From Tepidicella xavieri (GTDB taxonomy: Bacteria; Pseudomonadota; Gammaproteobacteria; Burkholderiales; Burkholderiaceae_C): a DNA stretch of 64,000 bases. Both the position numbers and the translations under genes were made by a program. Of the stretch, positions 48,253 through 59,156 are shown piece after piece; position 1 is the stretch's first letter; each line of letters starts with the position of its first letter. The stretch spans positions 1 through 64,000 of the forward strand of contig NZ_SNYL01000004.1 in the NCBI RefSeq assembly GCF_004363315.1. The letters are read 5' to 3'. The notes under the pieces are model-generated. The model was not told where the DNA came from. It ran no database searches and worked only from the letters and a program-made list of their open reading frames with translations.

Positions 48253-48684
48253 TCAGGCCGCGTCGTCGAGCAGGCGGCGAATCGCCAGCAATTCCTGGCG
48301 CACCGCGGCCCAGGTCAACGGTGTGCCTCCAGGCCCGTGAGGGGCGCTGCTCGTTTCGAGATCGGCCGATGTGTCGTGACTGGCGTGGGTGCCATTGAGG
48401 CTGGCGCGGCGTTGCTCCCGCTCCTGCTGGGCCAGCTCTTGCAGCCGGTTGCGCGCACCCTGGATGGTGAAGCCCTGTTCGTACAGCAGTTCCCGGATAC
48501 GCCGGATCATCAGCACTTCATGGTGCTGGTAGTAGCGGCGGTTGCCGCGCCGCTTCATCGGGCGCAGCTGCGTGAACTCTTGCTCCCAATACCGCAACAC
48601 GTGCGGCTTGACCCCGCACAGCTCTCCCACCTCACCGATGGTGAAGTAGCGCTTGGCAGGGATGGGCGGAAGTGTGTGGTCCAT
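48253..48684 (-). CDS. MerR family transcriptional regulator
   Basis: A 143-residue regulator. The MerR winged helix is visible as RYFTIGEVGELCGVKPHVLRYWEQEF and RRGNRRYY, followed by a helical segment and a less ordered tail. It has no cysteines arranged for metal binding. This short MerR type is often found beside ihfA-pheT in proteobacteria; here those genes are absent. It is divergent from the aldo/keto reductase. The ATG at 48684 is preferred over a TTG at 48702. Confidence 0.85.
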   Translation of the reverse strand: MDHTLPPIPAKRYFTIGEVGELCGVKPHVLRYWEQEFTQLRPMKRRGNRRYYQHHEVLMIRRIRELLYEQGFTIQGARNRLQELAQQEREQRRASLNGTHASHDTSADLETSSAPHGPGGTPLTWAAVRQELLAIRRLLDDAA

Positions 48685-48796
48685 GAAATCAAGGCACTGC
48701 AAGAGAAACCTTGGAATCTACTCCAAGTTGCGTGCCAATGCAAAGCCGATACACTAGCCGAATCGATCGTTGTTCTTCATCATCATCACCAGCGCC

Positions 48797-49858
48797 ATGC
48801 AAACCGTCTCACTGGGCCAAAGCGGCCTTCAGGTCACGCCGATCTGTCTGGGTACCATGACTTTTGGCGAGCAAGTCTCCATGGCCGACGCCCATGTCAT
48901 CTTGGACCGGGCGTTGGAGCGAGGCGTGACCTTCCTGGATACGGCCGAGATGTATGCCGTACCGGCCCGGGCCGAGACGTGCGGCGCCACCGAGCGCATC
49001 ATCGGGGAGTGGCTGGCCAGCCGCCCTGGCGTGCGGCAGCGGGTGGTGGTTGCCACCAAAGTCGCCGGCCCGTCGCGGGGCATGCCCTGGATACGCGGGG
49101 AGCAGGCCGGGCTGACGAAACGCGAAATCATCGAAGCCTGCGAAGGCAGCCTGCGGCGTTTGCGCACAGACGTCATCGACCTCTACCAGATCCACTGGCC
49201 GGCGCGCAATGTGCCCGTCTTTGGGGCGATGTATTTCGATCCGGCCAAGGACAAGCCCTGCGCCACGATCCTGGAGCAACTGGAGGCCATGGATGCGCTG
49301 GTGCGCTCGGGCAAGGTGCGGGCCATCGGCCTGTCCAACGAATCGCCGTATGGGGTGCATGAGTTTGTGCGTCTGGCCGAACAGCACGGGCTGCCGCGCG
49401 TAGCCACGGTGCAGAACCCGTATTGCCTGGTCAACCGCTCGCTGGAAAACGGGCTCGATGAGACGATGTACCGGTTGGGGGTTTCGTTGTTGGCGTACTC
49501 GCCGCTGGGCTTCGGGCTGCTGACGGGCAAATACGACGACAGCGGCCTCGATGGCCCCGGCGCACCGGCCGGGCGCCTGGCCCTGTTCGAGTCGATGAGA
49601 AAGCAGCGCTGGGGGCGCCCGCAAGCGCTGGCCGCCGCCCGGCGCTACAACGCGCTGGCGCGCGCGCATGGCCTCACGCCCACGCGCATGGCGTTGGCAT
49701 TCTGTTACACCAAGTGGCAAGTGGCCAGCACCATCATCGGCGTCACTTCGCTGGCCCAGCTCGATGAATGCCTCGATGCCTGGGGGACACGGCTCTCGGA
49801 AGAACTGCTGCAGGCGATCGACGCCATTCGCCTGGAGATGCGCGATCCGGCCGTCTGA
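48797..49858 (+). CDS. Aldo/keto reductase, Tas-like
   Basis: A 353-residue NADPH-dependent oxidoreductase with the AKR barrel. Visible are the N-terminal LGQSGLQVTPICLGTMTFG, the catalytic D-T-A-E-M-Y segment with its Tyr, the VVVATKVAG strand with the active-site Lys and YQIHWP with the His. The long insertion at about 60-125 and overall form match E. coli Tas. Physiological substrate unknown. Confidence 0.85.
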   Translation: MQTVSLGQSGLQVTPICLGTMTFGEQVSMADAHVILDRALERGVTFLDTAEMYAVPARAETCGATERIIGEWLASRPGVRQRVVVATKVAGPSRGMPWIRGEQAGLTKREIIEACEGSLRRLRTDVIDLYQIHWPARNVPVFGAMYFDPAKDKPCATILEQLEAMDALVRSGKVRAIGLSNESPYGVHEFVRLAEQHGLPRVATVQNPYCLVNRSLENGLDETMYRLGVSLLAYSPLGFGLLTGKYDDSGLDGPGAPAGRLALFESMRKQRWGRPQALAAARRYNALARAHGLTPTRMALAFCYTKWQVASTIIGVTSLAQLDECLDAWGTRLSEELLQAIDAIRLEMRDPAV

Positions 49859-49922
49859 CAAAGACGCCTACGGCGCCCGGCCGGTCGGTTAAGCTTGCGG
49901 CCGTATTCCGAACGAGGTGGAC

Positions 49923-50552
49923 ATGAACGAATGGATGTGGCTGCCGGCCGCGGTGCTGGCTTATTTAATCGGGTCGCTTTCCTTTGCGGTGGTGGTCAGC
50001 CGCGCGATGGGGCTCAGCGATCCGCGCACCTACGGCAGCAAAAACCCCGGCGCGACGAACGTGCTGCGCTCGGGCAACAAAAAGGCGGCGGCCCTGACTT
50101 TGCTCCTGGATGCATTCAAAGGCTGGTTGCCTGTCTGGTGGGTGCTGCACTGGGGGGGGCACTGGGGGATGGACGAGGGGACGGTAGCGCTGGTTGGGCT
50201 GGCCGCGTTCCTGGGGCATCTGTTTCCGGTGTTTTTCCGGTTCAAGGGCGGCAAGGGCGTGGCCACGGCGGCGGGCGTCCTGCTGGCATATCAGCCCTGG
50301 CTGGGCTTGGCGGTGCTGGCCAGTTGGGTGATCATCGCGGTGTTTTTCCGGTATTCCTCGCTGGCGGCGATCGTGGCGGCCATTTTCGCGCCGTTCTTCT
50401 ACCTGTTTGGCGACGGGGTGGCCTGGGACGTGGCCGCGCCCATCGCTGTGTCGATGTCGGTGATGAGCATCTTGCTGCTGTGGCGCCATGCCGACAACAT
50501 CCAGCGCCTGCTCAGTGGCCAGGAAAGCCGCATCGGAGGCGGGCGCCGCTGA
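49923..50552 (+). CDS. plsY: Acyl-phosphate:glycerol-3-phosphate acyltransferase PlsY
   Basis: A 209-residue membrane enzyme starting phospholipid synthesis by moving an acyl group from acyl-phosphate to glycerol-3-phosphate. It has the three PlsY motifs: [28 protein letters not shown], and [23 protein letters not shown] eight to nine bases before 49923 favours that ATG over GTG at 49917. Confidence 0.96.
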   Translation: MNEWMWLPAAVLAYLIGSLSFAVVVSRAMGLSDPRTYGSKNPGATNVLRSGNKKAAALTLLLDAFKGWLPVWWVLHWGGHWGMDEGTVALVGLAAFLGHLFPVFFRFKGGKGVATAAGVLLAYQPWLGLAVLASWVIIAVFFRYSSLAAIVAAIFAPFFYLFGDGVAWDVAAPIAVSMSVMSILLLWRHADNIQRLLSGQESRIGGGRR

Positions 50553-50571
50553 CCAGGGCCCTCTTGAGGCT

Positions 50572-51522
50572 TCAGCGCGGTTGCGCCAGCGCCATGCGCG
50601 AGAGTTGCAGCAGCCGCGGGTGATTCAGGCGCACGCGCACCGTCTGGGTGACCAGCGCGGCAGCGATGCCATCGCCATCCCGGCCGGTGTCCACGAGGGT
50701 GGGCTCGGCCACCGGGATGCCACGGGCATCGAGCACCGTGGCCACCCAGGGCTCGGCAGGGCGGCCAGACCGGCGCAGCACCACGGCGATGCGGTCGTCT
50801 TGTAGCCGCACGAAGCTGCCCGGCGGGCAAATGCCAACCGTGCGCACCAGCGCATGGCCCACGTCATCGACCCCGTGGCCCTGGTGAATGAGCGCGTGGC
50901 GGCTGGAGTCGGTCACGCAGCGCCCGGGCCGGGTTTCCCTCGGGCTGATCATGGCGGCGTAGCGGTCTGCGGCTTGCAGCAGCCGCACGGGGGCCGGCAG
51001 CTCGGCTTCAGTCAGGTGATGCTGCTCGACGATTTGCAGCCAAGCGGCGTCGCGCACGCCCAACTCACGCAGCCATTGCGCCCCCCGGGCCGCGTGGGTG
51101 TCGATGGCGGCGCGTTGCTCCGCGGTGGGCGGGGCGGTTTGGTTGGCCAGTTCGTCCTGCAGGCGCGTCATGGCGATGTTCATCGTCAGCGCGGCGCAGG
51201 CCAAGCTGGTCTGTTCCTGCTCGGTGTGGCCCAGGGTCTGGCCCACGAGCCGGCACAGCGCCCAGCACACCATGGCGTGCGAGGCGCTATACCCCACGGG
51301 TGAGCTGGCGGCCAGCTGGAACAGCCAATACAGGGTGGCGTCGGCATCCAGCGCCAGCAAGGTGTCTGCCTGGTGATGGATGTCCTGAAGCCGGGCGGGA
51401 AAGTGGCCGGCCTCTTGGGGCGCCAGCAGCAGCGCCGCGAGCCGGGCTTCCAGGTCCGACCAGCGCTCCATCCAGTCGCGCATGGCGGCGTAGGCGGGGT
51501 CGGGTTGCGCGGCAAATGACAT
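50572..51522 (-). CDS. Degenerate HD-GYP-like protein
   Basis: A 316-residue protein with the overall layout of an HD-GYP phosphodiesterase domain. The first His (YSASHAMVCWALC), the QHH and the AADRYAAM segments are present, but the HD pair in the usual AALLHDIG position reads AALTMNIAM, and the GYP motif is missing. It is probably not an active cyclic-di-GMP hydrolase and may be a sensor or scaffold. It lies 21 bp downstream of yajQ, whose product binds cyclic-di-GMP. Confidence 0.65.
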   Translation of the reverse strand: MSFAAQPDPAYAAMRDWMERWSDLEARLAALLLAPQEAGHFPARLQDIHHQADTLLALDADATLYWLFQLAASSPVGYSASHAMVCWALCRLVGQTLGHTEQEQTSLACAALTMNIAMTRLQDELANQTAPPTAEQRAAIDTHAARGAQWLRELGVRDAAWLQIVEQHHLTEAELPAPVRLLQAADRYAAMISPRETRPGRCVTDSSRHALIHQGHGVDDVGHALVRTVGICPPGSFVRLQDDRIAVVLRRSGRPAEPWVATVLDARGIPVAEPTLVDTGRDGDGIAAALVTQTVRVRLNHPRLLQLSRMALAQPR

Positions 51523-51543
51523 CTGGGGCAGGGCGCGGCGGCG

Positions 51544-52029
51544 TCAGTCGCGGAAGTTGTTGAACGACAGGGGCAACTCCGGCAGCTCTTTGCGGATGAG
51601 CGCGATCGCGGCCTGCAGATCGTCGCGTTTGGCGCCACTGATGCGCACGGCATCGCCCTGGATGGCGGCTTGCAGCTTCATTTTGCTGTTCTTGATGAGC
51701 TGTTGGATTTTCTTGCCGTCCTCGGTGGCGATGCCGCTGCGCACCTTGAGCACCTGCTTGACCTTGTCGCCGCTGATCTTTTCGATCTTGCCCGGATCCA
51801 GAAAGCGGACGTCCACGTTGCGCTTGGTCAGCTTGTTGCGCAGGATGTCTTCCACCTGGCCGAGCTGAAAATCGCTGTCGGCCAACAGGGTGATGTCTTT
51901 GTCCTTGAGCTCGACAGCGGCAGCGCTGCCTTTGAAGTCGAATCGGGTGCCGATTTCTTTGGAGGTCTGGTCCACCGCGTTGCGGATTTCGACCAGATTG
52001 GGCTCGACGACGGTATCGAAAGAGGGCAT
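51544..52029 (-). CDS. yajQ: YajQ family cyclic-di-GMP-binding protein
   Basis: A 161-residue protein of the YajQ/DUF520 family with two ferredoxin-like folds. Diagnostic are [31 protein letters not shown] and the C-terminal [18 protein letters not shown]. Members bind cyclic-di-GMP and nucleic acid and affect transcription. It is divergent from murB (42 bp). Confidence 0.93.
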   Translation of the reverse strand: MPSFDTVVEPNLVEIRNAVDQTSKEIGTRFDFKGSAAAVELKDKDITLLADSDFQLGQVEDILRNKLTKRNVDVRFLDPGKIEKISGDKVKQVLKVRSGIATEDGKKIQQLIKNSKMKLQAAIQGDAVRISGAKRDDLQAAIALIRKELPELPLSFNNFRD

Positions 52030-52071
52030 GGCGAGAGAAACGCGCACTCAGGCGAATGAGAAAATGCCGAC

Positions 52072-53124
52072 ATGTTAGTCGAGAAAAACGTGGCGCTCCA
52101 GCGCTACAACACCTTTGGCATCGCCGCGCGCGCCCAGCGGCTGGCGCGCGTGCGTTCGGTGGACGATCTGCAGGCCCTCATCCGCCATCCGGACTGGGCC
52201 GCGGAAGAAGCGTTCGTGCTTGGCGGGGGCAGCAACATCGTGCTGACGGGCGATGTGCGCAAGCTCGTGCTCAAGGTCGAAATTCCGGGCCGGCGGCTGC
52301 TGGAGGCCACCGATCGGGGCTGGCTGGTGGAGGCCGGCGCAGGGGAAAACTGGCATGACTTCGTCACCTGGACGCTCGATCAGGGCTGGCCGGGGCTGGA
52401 GAACCTGGCGCTCATTCCGGGCACCGTGGGCGCAGCGCCGGTGCAGAACATCGGCGCTTATGGCGTGGAATTGCAGGACCGTTTCGACTCGCTGGATGCC
52501 GTCGATCTCGAAACCGGGCGCCTGTTCAGCCTCAACGCCGCGCAGTGCGGTTTTGGCTACCGCGATTCGGTCTTCAAGCACGCACGCGCCGGAGACCGCG
52601 GCTTGGGGCTGGCGGGGCGGGCCCTCATCGTGCGCGTCCGGTTTTGGCTGCCCAGGCCTTGGCGGCCAGTGCTCGGCTATCTGGACCTGGAGCGCAAGAT
52701 GGCCGAAACCGGCATCACCCAGCCCGATGCGCGGCAGATCTACGACTGGGTCTGCGACATCCGCCGCGCCAAGCTCCCCGACCCGGCCGTCATCGGCAAT
52801 GCCGGCAGCTTTTTCAAAAACCCCACCGTGACTCCCGAGCAATGCGCGGATATCATCGGCCGCGATCCCCGGGTGGTGCACTATCCCATGCCCGACGGCT
52901 CGGTGAAGCTGGCCGCGGGCTGGCTCATCGACGCGTGTGGCTGGAAGGGCAAGACCGTGGGGCACGCCGGCGTGTACGAGAAGCAGGCCCTGGTGCTCGT
53001 CAACCGGGGCGATGCCGAGCACCCCTGCACCGGGGGGGAGGTGATGACGCTGGCTCGGGCCATACAGACCAGCGTGTATGAGCGGTTTGGCATCCGCCTG
53101 GAGCCGGAGCCGGTGGTGGTTTGA
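52072..53124 (+). CDS. murB: UDP-N-acetylenolpyruvoylglucosamine reductase
   Basis: A 350-residue FAD enzyme of peptidoglycan precursor synthesis. It has [23 protein letters not shown] (FAD binding), the [19 protein letters not shown] loop, the catalytic serine in [10 protein letters not shown], and the type I C-terminus. The ATG is at 52072. Confidence 0.96.
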   Translation: MLVEKNVALQRYNTFGIAARAQRLARVRSVDDLQALIRHPDWAAEEAFVLGGGSNIVLTGDVRKLVLKVEIPGRRLLEATDRGWLVEAGAGENWHDFVTWTLDQGWPGLENLALIPGTVGAAPVQNIGAYGVELQDRFDSLDAVDLETGRLFSLNAAQCGFGYRDSVFKHARAGDRGLGLAGRALIVRVRFWLPRPWRPVLGYLDLERKMAETGITQPDARQIYDWVCDIRRAKLPDPAVIGNAGSFFKNPTVTPEQCADIIGRDPRVVHYPMPDGSVKLAAGWLIDACGWKGKTVGHAGVYEKQALVLVNRGDAEHPCTGGEVMTLARAIQTSVYERFGIRLEPEPVVV

Positions 53125-53145
53125 CCAGACGCAGGAGGCAGCACC

Positions 53146-54177
53146 ATGACAGCCTGGAGGAGGGCGCAGCGCATGAGCAAACAGTACGAGTACGGCCAGG
53201 CCCGCTCACCCGTGGTTCGGGCCATGTTCTTCGGCCTGGTGCTGGCCCTGGCGGTGTTTTTCCTTGGGCCGGCCAATCAGTTCGGCCCCGATCAGCCGGC
53301 CCCCCGCGAGGCGCCCCCGGCGGCGGCGGCCGAGCTCGATGCCTGGCTGGCGCGGCAGGAGGCCGCGGTGCCCGACATCCGCGAGGGCCTGCACAAGCAG
53401 GTGACTTGGCACGGGCCGCCGGGCGAGCGCACCGAGTGGGCCGTGGTGTATGTGCACGGCTTTACCGCCTCCCGCCTGGAGACGGCGCCTTTGGCATTGC
53501 GGGTGGCCCAAGGTCTGGGCGCCAATCTGTTCGAGACCCGCCTGACCGGGCACGGGCGCAGCGATCCGCAGGCCATGGGCGAAGCGTCCGTGCAAGACTG
53601 GCTGGCCGACACGGTGGAGGCCGTGCGCATCGGCCAGATGCTGGGCGAGCGCGTGCTGCTCATTGGCGTCTCCACCGGCGCCACCCTGGGCACCTGGGTG
53701 GCTGCCCGCGAGGAGGGGCAAGGCGTGGCGGGCTATGTGTTCATTTCGCCCAACTATGGCCCGAAAGACAAAAAATCCGAACTCATCAACCAGCCTTGGG
53801 GAATGAAGCTGGCGCTGTATCTGGAAGGGGAGATGCGCGGCGAGCCGGCCGAGCGGGAGGCCGAGAACCACGCCTGGACCCAGATCTACCCCACCCGGGC
53901 GCTGTTTCCCATGATGGCGCTGGTCAAGCGGGTGCGGGAAAGCGACCTGGCCACCTTCACCGCGCCGGTCCTGATGCTCTATGCCGAGGCCGATCAGACC
54001 GTGGACCCGCAGGAAATCCGGGCCCTGTTCCCGCGCATCGGGTCCGCGAACAAGACGCTGGAAGTGGTGGACTACAGCGAAGCCCCCGGCCAGCACGTGC
54101 TGGCGGGCGATTTGCGGGCCCCGAAGGCCACCGAGCGCATGGCCAGACGCCTCATCGACTGGGCCCAAGGGCTCTGA
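53146..54177 (+). CDS. Membrane-anchored alpha/beta hydrolase
   Basis: A 343-residue hydrolase with one N-terminal membrane helix (about 27-43) and an alpha/beta fold. The oxyanion strand is VVYVHGFTASRLET, the nucleophile S is in G-V-S-T-G-A (G-x-S-x-G), the acid is probably D in YAEADQTVDP and the His lies in GQHVLAGD. Substrate unknown; carboxylesterase or lysophospholipase type. The start at 53146 has a strong AGGAGG site; 53173 is a weaker choice. Confidence 0.8.
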   Translation: MTAWRRAQRMSKQYEYGQARSPVVRAMFFGLVLALAVFFLGPANQFGPDQPAPREAPPAAAAELDAWLARQEAAVPDIREGLHKQVTWHGPPGERTEWAVVYVHGFTASRLETAPLALRVAQGLGANLFETRLTGHGRSDPQAMGEASVQDWLADTVEAVRIGQMLGERVLLIGVSTGATLGTWVAAREEGQGVAGYVFISPNYGPKDKKSELINQPWGMKLALYLEGEMRGEPAEREAENHAWTQIYPTRALFPMMALVKRVRESDLATFTAPVLMLYAEADQTVDPQEIRALFPRIGSANKTLEVVDYSEAPGQHVLAGDLRAPKATERMARRLIDWAQGL

Positions 54178-54201
54178 ATGCCCTGCTGAATGCCCAGGCA
54201 T

Positions 54202-54235
54202 GGCGATGCCGGCGGCAAGCACCGTAGGCATCGCC
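54202..54235. terminator. Hairpin between convergent hydrolase and argG genes
   Basis: GGCGATGCC (54202-54210) and GGCATCGCC (54227-54235) pair perfectly over a 16-base loop. Its place between two stop codons suggests a shared transcription end, though no T-run follows. Confidence 0.4.
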
Positions 54236-54248
54236 GGTCGTCGTCAGG

Positions 54249-55914
<1,666 letters not shown>

Positions 55915-55997
55915 GGGGGCAATGACATGCGAGGAAAAGAAAACGCCGCCCGGCGCTCGGGCGACGCGGCCGCTGGATTTTAGAGGACGCCTGGGCC

Positions 55998-56345
55998 TCA
56001 GGGCCTGGCATCCCATTCTTCGGGGGCGAAGCCGACGGTGATGTCGCCATTACTCCACTCCACCACCGGGCGTTTGATGACGCTGGCGTGCTGCACCATG
56101 AGCGCGTGGGCGCTGGCCGCGTCCGTCAGGCTGGCTTGCAGCGCTGGGTCGAGCCGACGCCAGGTCGTGCCTTTGCGGTTGACGAGCTTTTCCCAGCCGA
56201 CCTGCGCGATCCAGTGGGCCAGCCGGCTTTCGGGCACGCCCTCTTTCTTGAAGTCGTGGAACACATAGTCGTGCCCGCGCTGCGCCATCCAGGCGCGGGC
56301 TTTTTTGACCGTTTCGCAGTTGGGGATGCCATAGACCTTGATCAT
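55998..56345 (-). CDS. ArsC/Spx-like reductase, YffB type
   Basis: A 115-residue thioredoxin-fold protein. The single cysteine C10 lies in GIPNCETVKKA, with no second cysteine at C-x2-C, as in YffB rather than true arsenate reductase. The end KRPVVEWSNGDITVGF matches the family. Probably a glutathione-dependent thiol reductase. It precedes ppnP by 83 bp and is divergent from folC. Confidence 0.88.
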   Translation of the reverse strand: MIKVYGIPNCETVKKARAWMAQRGHDYVFHDFKKEGVPESRLAHWIAQVGWEKLVNRKGTTWRRLDPALQASLTDAASAHALMVQHASVIKRPVVEWSNGDITVGFAPEEWDARP

Positions 56346-56453
56346 GCGGTCATTATCCTGCACGACGCGGTGCCGCGGACGGGGCTGCGACAATACGCGG
56401 CGTGGGGCCTGCCACCTTGGCAGCGGTGGGCCCGAAACCTGGAGGGGCGCCCC

Positions 56454-57800
56454 GTGGCGCCGATGCGCATGCAAGATTTCCCCCATACGCTGTCAGACTG
56501 GCTGGCCCACTGTGAGCGGCTGCATCCCCAAACGATCGAGATGGGATTGGATCGGGTTGAGGCGGTGCGCCGCCGCATGGAAGGCGGCCGGGGGCTGACC
56601 TGGCCGTGCCCGGTCATCATCGTGGGGGGCACCAACGGCAAGGGCTCGACCTGCGCCATGCTGGAGGCCATCTATCGGCAGGCGGGCTACCGCACCGGGG
56701 TGTACACCTCGCCGCATTTGGTGCGCTTCGAGGAGCGCTGCCGCTGGCTCGGCGCGCCCGTGGACGAGGCCGCGCTCTTGCCCGCTTTCGAGGCCGTGGA
56801 GCAGGCCCGACGAGGCGGCCCAGGCGAGTCGCCGGTGGTATTGACCTATTTCGAGTTCACCACGCTGGCCATCGCCTCGGCGCTGGCGCGCCTGAAGCCG
56901 GATGTGGTCATCCTCGAAGTGGGGCTGGGCGGGCGGCTGGACGCGGTCAATGTGTTCGATGCCGATTGCGCCGTCATCACCAGCATCGATCTGGATCACA
57001 TGGAATACCTGGGGCCGGATCGCGAGTCGATCGGCTACGAGAAGGCGGGGATCATGCGCACCGGCCGCCCTGTGGTGGTCAGCGACCCGCAGCCGCCGCA
57101 GAGCGTGCTCGACCGCGCGCTGGAGGTGGGCGCTGACCTGTGGCGGCTGGGCAAGGATTTTCACTTTGCCGGCGACAAGCAGCAATGGAACTGGAGTGGC
57201 CGCAGTCGGCGCTACAGCGGCTTGGCCTATCCGGCCTTGCGCGGGGCCAATCAACTGCTCAATGCCGCCGGGGTGCTGGCGGCGCTGGAGGCCCTGCATC
57301 CGCGCCTGCCCGTGACGGCGCAGGCGGTGCGCAATGGTTTGGCGCTGGTCGAGTTGCCCGGGCGCTTTCAAATCGTGCCCGGTCAGCCCACCTTGGTGCT
57401 GGACGTGGCGCACAACCCCCATTCGGTGGCGGCGCTGGCCGAAAACCTCGATGCCATGGGCTTCTATCCCACCACCCACGCGGTTTTCGGCGCCATGGCC
57501 GACAAAGATCTGCGCCCGATGCTCGCCCGCATCGACCCGCTCATCGACCGCTGGTATTTCACCGATCTGCCCACGCCGCGTGCCGCCTCGGCCCAAGCCT
57601 TGACCGAACGTTGGCGCGAGGTGACGCGCCGCAGCGACGCCGCCGTCTCCTGCCATGCCGACCCCCAGGCCGCGCTGCAGGCGGCCACCGCCGCCGCCGA
57701 CCCGGCTGATAGAATCGTGGTCTTCGGTTCATTCTTCACCGTGGGCGGTGTCCTGCAGCAGGGCGTGCCGCGCTTGGCAGCCAAGCATCTGCCGGCGTGA
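56454..57800 (+). CDS. folC: Bifunctional folylpolyglutamate / dihydrofolate synthase
   Basis: A 448-residue Mur-ligase family enzyme that adds glutamate to folates. It has the P-loop VGGTNGKGSTCAML, TSPHLVRFEER, the LEVGLGGRLDAVN metal site and VLDVAHNPHSVAALAENL in the C-terminal domain. GTG at 56454 lies six bases after GGAGGGG and is chosen; in-frame ATGs at 56463 and 56469 are alternatives. It heads the folC-SPOR-cvpA-purF operon. Confidence 0.93.
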   Translation: MAPMRMQDFPHTLSDWLAHCERLHPQTIEMGLDRVEAVRRRMEGGRGLTWPCPVIIVGGTNGKGSTCAMLEAIYRQAGYRTGVYTSPHLVRFEERCRWLGAPVDEAALLPAFEAVEQARRGGPGESPVVLTYFEFTTLAIASALARLKPDVVILEVGLGGRLDAVNVFDADCAVITSIDLDHMEYLGPDRESIGYEKAGIMRTGRPVVVSDPQPPQSVLDRALEVGADLWRLGKDFHFAGDKQQWNWSGRSRRYSGLAYPALRGANQLLNAAGVLAALEALHPRLPVTAQAVRNGLALVELPGRFQIVPGQPTLVLDVAHNPHSVAALAENLDAMGFYPTTHAVFGAMADKDLRPMLARIDPLIDRWYFTDLPTPRAASAQALTERWREVTRRSDAAVSCHADPQAALQAATAAADPADRIVVFGSFFTVGGVLQQGVPRLAAKHLPA

Positions 57801-57848
57801 GGCGGCTTGGGGCGGCATTGCGTGGCGGGTCCTTGGCATCACTGGCGA

Positions 57849-58649
57849 ATGTTCAAACTGCGTTCTGGCGGCCAGGGCGGCTCAGGCCCGGTCCAGACTC
57901 CTTCCATCGAAACCATCCGGCGGCAGGCCCGGCAACGCCTGATCGGCGCCAGTATTCTGGTGCTCATGGGCATCATCGGGCTGCCCTGGCTGTTTGATAC
58001 CCAGCCGCGCCCGGTGCCGGTGGACATTGCGATCGACATTCCGGCGAAGGACCAGGCGCCCCCGCTGGCTGCGGCCCCTGCTTCGCCGCGCCCGTCGGAC
58101 GTGGCGGTGGTGGAGGAGCGTGAGGAGGTGTTGCCGCCTCGCGCCGCTTCATCGCCTCCACCCCCGCCGGAGCCGGCCTCTCCGCCCGCAGCGGCGCCTG
58201 CGGCTCCTGCCGCCGCCCCTGTGGCCCCGCCGGCCCAGTCCGCCAGCACGACCGTGGCATCCGCTTCCAAGGTGCCCGTGGCCCCGCCGCCTCCGGCTGC
58301 GCCACCCGCCCCCGCCGCGCCGGCGCGCGTGGCCGCTGCGCCAGTGCCCGCCACCCCCGCCCCAGCGCCGGAGGCCGCTCGGGCACAGGCCCTGCTCGAA
58401 GGGCGCACGCCCCCGCCTTCGGTGCGCGTGGTGGTGCAGGTGGGCGCGTTTGCGGAGCAGGCCCGCGCGCAGGAAGTGCGCAACCGCCTGGAGCGTGCCG
58501 GTCTGAAAACCTACACCCAGGTCGCACAGACGACCGAGGGGCCGCGCATTCGCGTCCGGCTCGGGCCCTTCGATTCCCGCACCGAGGCCGAACAGGCCGC
58601 GGAAAAGGTCCGGCAATTGGGCTTGCCGGCATCCATCCTGACACTGTGA
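57849..58649 (+). CDS. SPOR domain protein (DedD-like)
   Basis: A 266-residue membrane protein: a cytosolic start, one transmembrane helix (about 33-50), a long periplasmic linker rich in Pro and Ala (about 70-185), and a C-terminal SPOR domain (VRVVVQVGAFAEQARAQEVRNRL to the end). SPOR domains bind denuded septal peptidoglycan. It sits between folC and cvpA, as in other betaproteobacteria. Confidence 0.9.
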   Translation: MFKLRSGGQGGSGPVQTPSIETIRRQARQRLIGASILVLMGIIGLPWLFDTQPRPVPVDIAIDIPAKDQAPPLAAAPASPRPSDVAVVEEREEVLPPRAASSPPPPPEPASPPAAAPAAPAAAPVAPPAQSASTTVASASKVPVAPPPPAAPPAPAAPARVAAAPVPATPAPAPEAARAQALLEGRTPPPSVRVVVQVGAFAEQARAQEVRNRLERAGLKTYTQVAQTTEGPRIRVRLGPFDSRTEAEQAAEKVRQLGLPASILTL

Positions 58650-58652
58650 GCC

Positions 58653-59138
58653 ATGTCGGCCGTCGATATCCTGCTCCTGCTGGTGTTGCTGGTGTCTCTG
58701 GTGCTGGGCATCTGGCGGGGGCTGGTGTTCGAGGTCTTGTCGGTGGCGGGATGGGTGGCGGCTTTTTTCGTGGCCCAGTGGTACGCCGACGACATGGCCG
58801 CCTATCTCCCCTTGGGCGACACGGCGGAGCCATTGCGCTATGCGGCCGGATTTGCCGTGGTGTTCGTGGCGGTGGCGTTTGCCAGCGCGCTGATCGCGTG
58901 GCTGGTGAAGAAGGGCATCGAAAAAGTCGGCCTGCGTCCGGTCGATCGCACCTTGGGCGGCGCGTTTGGCCTGCTGCGTGGCGCCGTCATCCTGCTGGCG
59001 CTGGCGCTGGTCGTCAACATGACGCCCATGAAGGACGAGGAAGCCTGGCTCCGCTCGGCAGGTGCCGGCTGGCTCAACGGAGGGCTGCACAGCCTCAAGG
59101 GGATGATGCCTGACAGCATCGCCCAGTACTTTCCTTGA
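58653..59138 (+). CDS. cvpA: CvpA family membrane protein
   Basis: A 161-residue inner-membrane protein with four hydrophobic segments and the family pattern (VDILLLLVLLVSLVLGIWRG at the N-terminus and the VDRTLGGAFGLLRG loop). CvpA is linked to colicin V export in E. coli; the basic role is unknown. It is 18 bp upstream of purF, an ancient pairing. Confidence 0.92.
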   Translation: MSAVDILLLLVLLVSLVLGIWRGLVFEVLSVAGWVAAFFVAQWYADDMAAYLPLGDTAEPLRYAAGFAVVFVAVAFASALIAWLVKKGIEKVGLRPVDRTLGGAFGLLRGAVILLALALVVNMTPMKDEEAWLRSAGAGWLNGGLHSLKGMMPDSIAQYFP

Positions 59139-59156
59139 TTTTTCAGGATCTGATCC

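Noticed and set aside
57849-58649. Low-complexity Pro/Ala tract as a sequencing artefact
   Set aside because: Such linkers are normal in SPOR proteins, and the frame continues into a good SPOR domain.
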